Source: Coturnix japonica (Eukaryota; Chordata; Aves; Galliformes; Phasianidae). From it: DNA of 64,000 nt. The DNA is taken from assembly GCF_001577835.2 (NCBI RefSeq), contig NC_029518.1:50191640-50255639 (forward strand), read 5' to 3'. The notes beneath the pieces were generated by a model that was given only the letters and a program-made list of their open reading frames with translations, did no database searches and had not been told where the DNA came from. Shown in pieces: positions 62,640 through 64,000 of this stretch (its first letter is position 1; every line of letters starts with the position of its first letter). The position numbers and the translations under genes are program-made.

Positions 62640-63300
62640 ATCATAGGACATCCATACTGCCACAGGATAGCTCAAACTGGAATAGACTCTGAAGATTTCT
62701 ACTCCAAACTTCTGCTCAAAACAGGATCACAGTAGTCAGGTAAGGTTGCTCAGGGCTCTATCTACGTGGGTCAGAAAAACCAGCAAGTATGGATAATATA
62801 CGGCCACATTGGGCAAGTTGTTCCAGTGGCTGATCTTACTTTTTACCTATTGTCTCTACTACTCTTCCATGCAGTGATGTGAACTATCTTCCTCCATCTT
62901 CTTGATAACCACCTAATGGCCAGGACATGACCGCTGTTATGTGTTCAAGCTGAAGAAGCCTGATTCCTTCAGCCTTCCCTCACGAGGCAAATAGTCCAGA
63001 CACCTGAGGGCAACATCTTAGTTGCCCTCTGCTTAACTCTCCCCCAGTTTATCAGTGTCTTTCCTAAACAGGATGGTCTTTAAATTAGCCACAGCACTTC
63101 AAATACTGTCTCTGGAGTAGGAATTTCCTGAATATTTTGAGAAGTGGGGATCATTCCTTCACTTTACCTACTGGCTTTGTTCCTGTTCATATAGATCAAT
63201 ATGCTGTTGGTTTTCTTAACTGCCATGGCACACTGCTAGCACGCTCAGTTTGCTGACTGCCAAGACTTCCTCACCCTTTCCTGCAGGTCCTTTTCAGCAT
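62640..63300 (-). mobile_element. Old, diverged CR1 LINE fragment
   Basis: CR1 landmarks are recognisable in reverse order and strongly diverged: GGGCAAGTTGTTCCAGTGGC, TCAGCCTTCCCTCACGAGG, GTCCAGACACCTGA, GTTGCCCTCTGCTTAACTCT, CCCAGTTTATCAGTGTCTTT, GTTGGTTTTCTTAACTGCCA and GGCACACTGCTAGC. These match the CR1 3' body (ttgccctctgctggactct, ccagttctcaatgtcttt, gttggccttcttggcc, ggcacactgctggct). Divergence is much greater than at 28850-29297, so this is an ancient insertion. The solo LTR lies only about 55 bases from its end. Confidence 0.85.
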
Positions 63301-64000
63301 CTCTCTCTAGCTGTCCCTAATGCCCAAAATGAGTTTTGTGCTCCTGAAAGCCAAATTCCTGTCAACAACATCTGCCATGCAATCAGATGTTTATCCATGG
63401 AATTTATCTGCGGGAATTTTTCCTGCATTATTTTAATTACATTAGTAAGATGGAAGAGAACACCACCTGGACCACCACACCTTTAACCTTCATTCCCAAA
63501 GCTGTCTGGTCACTCTTGATATGCTCAGAATTCCCACCAAAATTATTAACACTGCTAAAGTGATTCAGCAGCAAGAAAAATAGCACAAAGGCCAAATGCC
63601 TTGGCAGTTTCTTCCCCACATGCTGTATCCAAACTCCCAGCAAGTAATAGATCTTCCTAGACAGAAAGCCAGATTGGGGAAGACTGGGGCATCTGTACCT
63701 TCTAGATGGGAGTCCTTCATTAATAACACTCAAAACCTCCTCTTGGTGCTAATGTTCATCAGGTGTCTCTGATTCATCTCTAAGGATGTATTTTTTTCAG
63801 CCAGTAAACAAGTACTGTAACTGCAGATCTGCAGATGGAGAAGCATCCATCCTCCTCTCACTAAAAATTATGAGCTTCCCACTTTTCCTAGCCTAGGACT
63901 CTCAATTTAATCCACAGCTGAGCACAGTTTCTGGCTGCCATTCTTGTTCCTGCAGAATCACAGTGAATATCCTGACAACTACTTTCCTACATTCCCTGAT
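63301..64000. other. Unassigned sequence at window end
   Basis: The stretch 63640-63800 (GGGGCATCTGTACCTTCTAG, then ATGGGAGTCCTTC and CATCAGGTGTCTCTGAT) has the look of an old interspersed repeat, but I could not place it. A 98-codon minus frame (63437-63733) has no domain. A continuation of the old CR1 beyond 63300 is possible but not demonstrable. Confidence 0.3.

Noticed and set aside
1-64000. Search by eye for tRNA, snRNA and other structured RNA genes (A/B boxes, U6-type starts).
   Set aside because: No convincing A-box/B-box pair or known snRNA sequence was seen on either strand. A covariance-model scan would be needed to exclude weak ones.

Overview
The window is AT-rich vertebrate nuclear DNA and almost certainly avian. 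The evidence is its repeats. There are at least seven CR1 LINE fragments, some with the CR1 3' end (ATTCTATGATTCT-type octamers next to a TTCCAACC block). There are two minus-strand remnants of a mariner element of the Galluhop / Mariner1_GG type known from chicken. There is one well-preserved solo LTR. Mammalian repeats (Alu, L1, B1/B2) are absent, which also favours a bird. A crocodilian or turtle cannot be formally excluded, and no species can be named. The longest open frames are 111-157 codons and lie in repeats or non-coding sequence. I recognise no complete host gene, tRNA, rRNA or other RNA gene. The window reads as a gene desert or the inside of a very long intron.

Layout. 1-5.7 kb: unique DNA with one LTR-like remnant (682-911), a short CR1 piece (4402-4517) and a GC-richer patch (5010-5320). 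5.70-5.78 kb: a compact cluster of overlapping inverted repeats carrying forkhead-type GTAAACA motifs. 10.6 kb: a splice-site-bounded open block that may be an exon. 11.96-12.07 kb: a long broken poly(A) tract. 12.78-12.98 kb: a second copy of the LTR-like repeat. 14.1-14.4 kb: CR1 with the ORF2 C-terminus still readable. 15.3-15.5 kb: a 24-bp palindrome and a 29-bp tandem duplication. 16.1-16.6 kb: an unassigned GC-rich block. 21.7-22.1 and 27.8-28.3 kb: the two mariner remnants. 28.85-29.3 kb: CR1, followed by GC-rich unassigned DNA. 34-44 kb: three plus-strand CR1 pieces, one more splice-bounded open block (38.5 kb) and a conserved-element candidate (40.5-41.0 kb). 44-62 kb: unique AT-rich DNA with microsatellites and two further conserved-element candidates. 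62.09-62.58 kb: a solo LTR with a 5-bp target duplication, lying against an old CR1 (62.64-63.30 kb).

No genes can be seen working together. The only plausible functional content is regulatory (candidate conserved blocks and the FOX-motif palindrome cluster) plus two unproven exon candidates. I found no new biological system. The observations most worth following are the palindrome/forkhead cluster, the shared breakpoint of the two mariner copies, and the two exon-like blocks.
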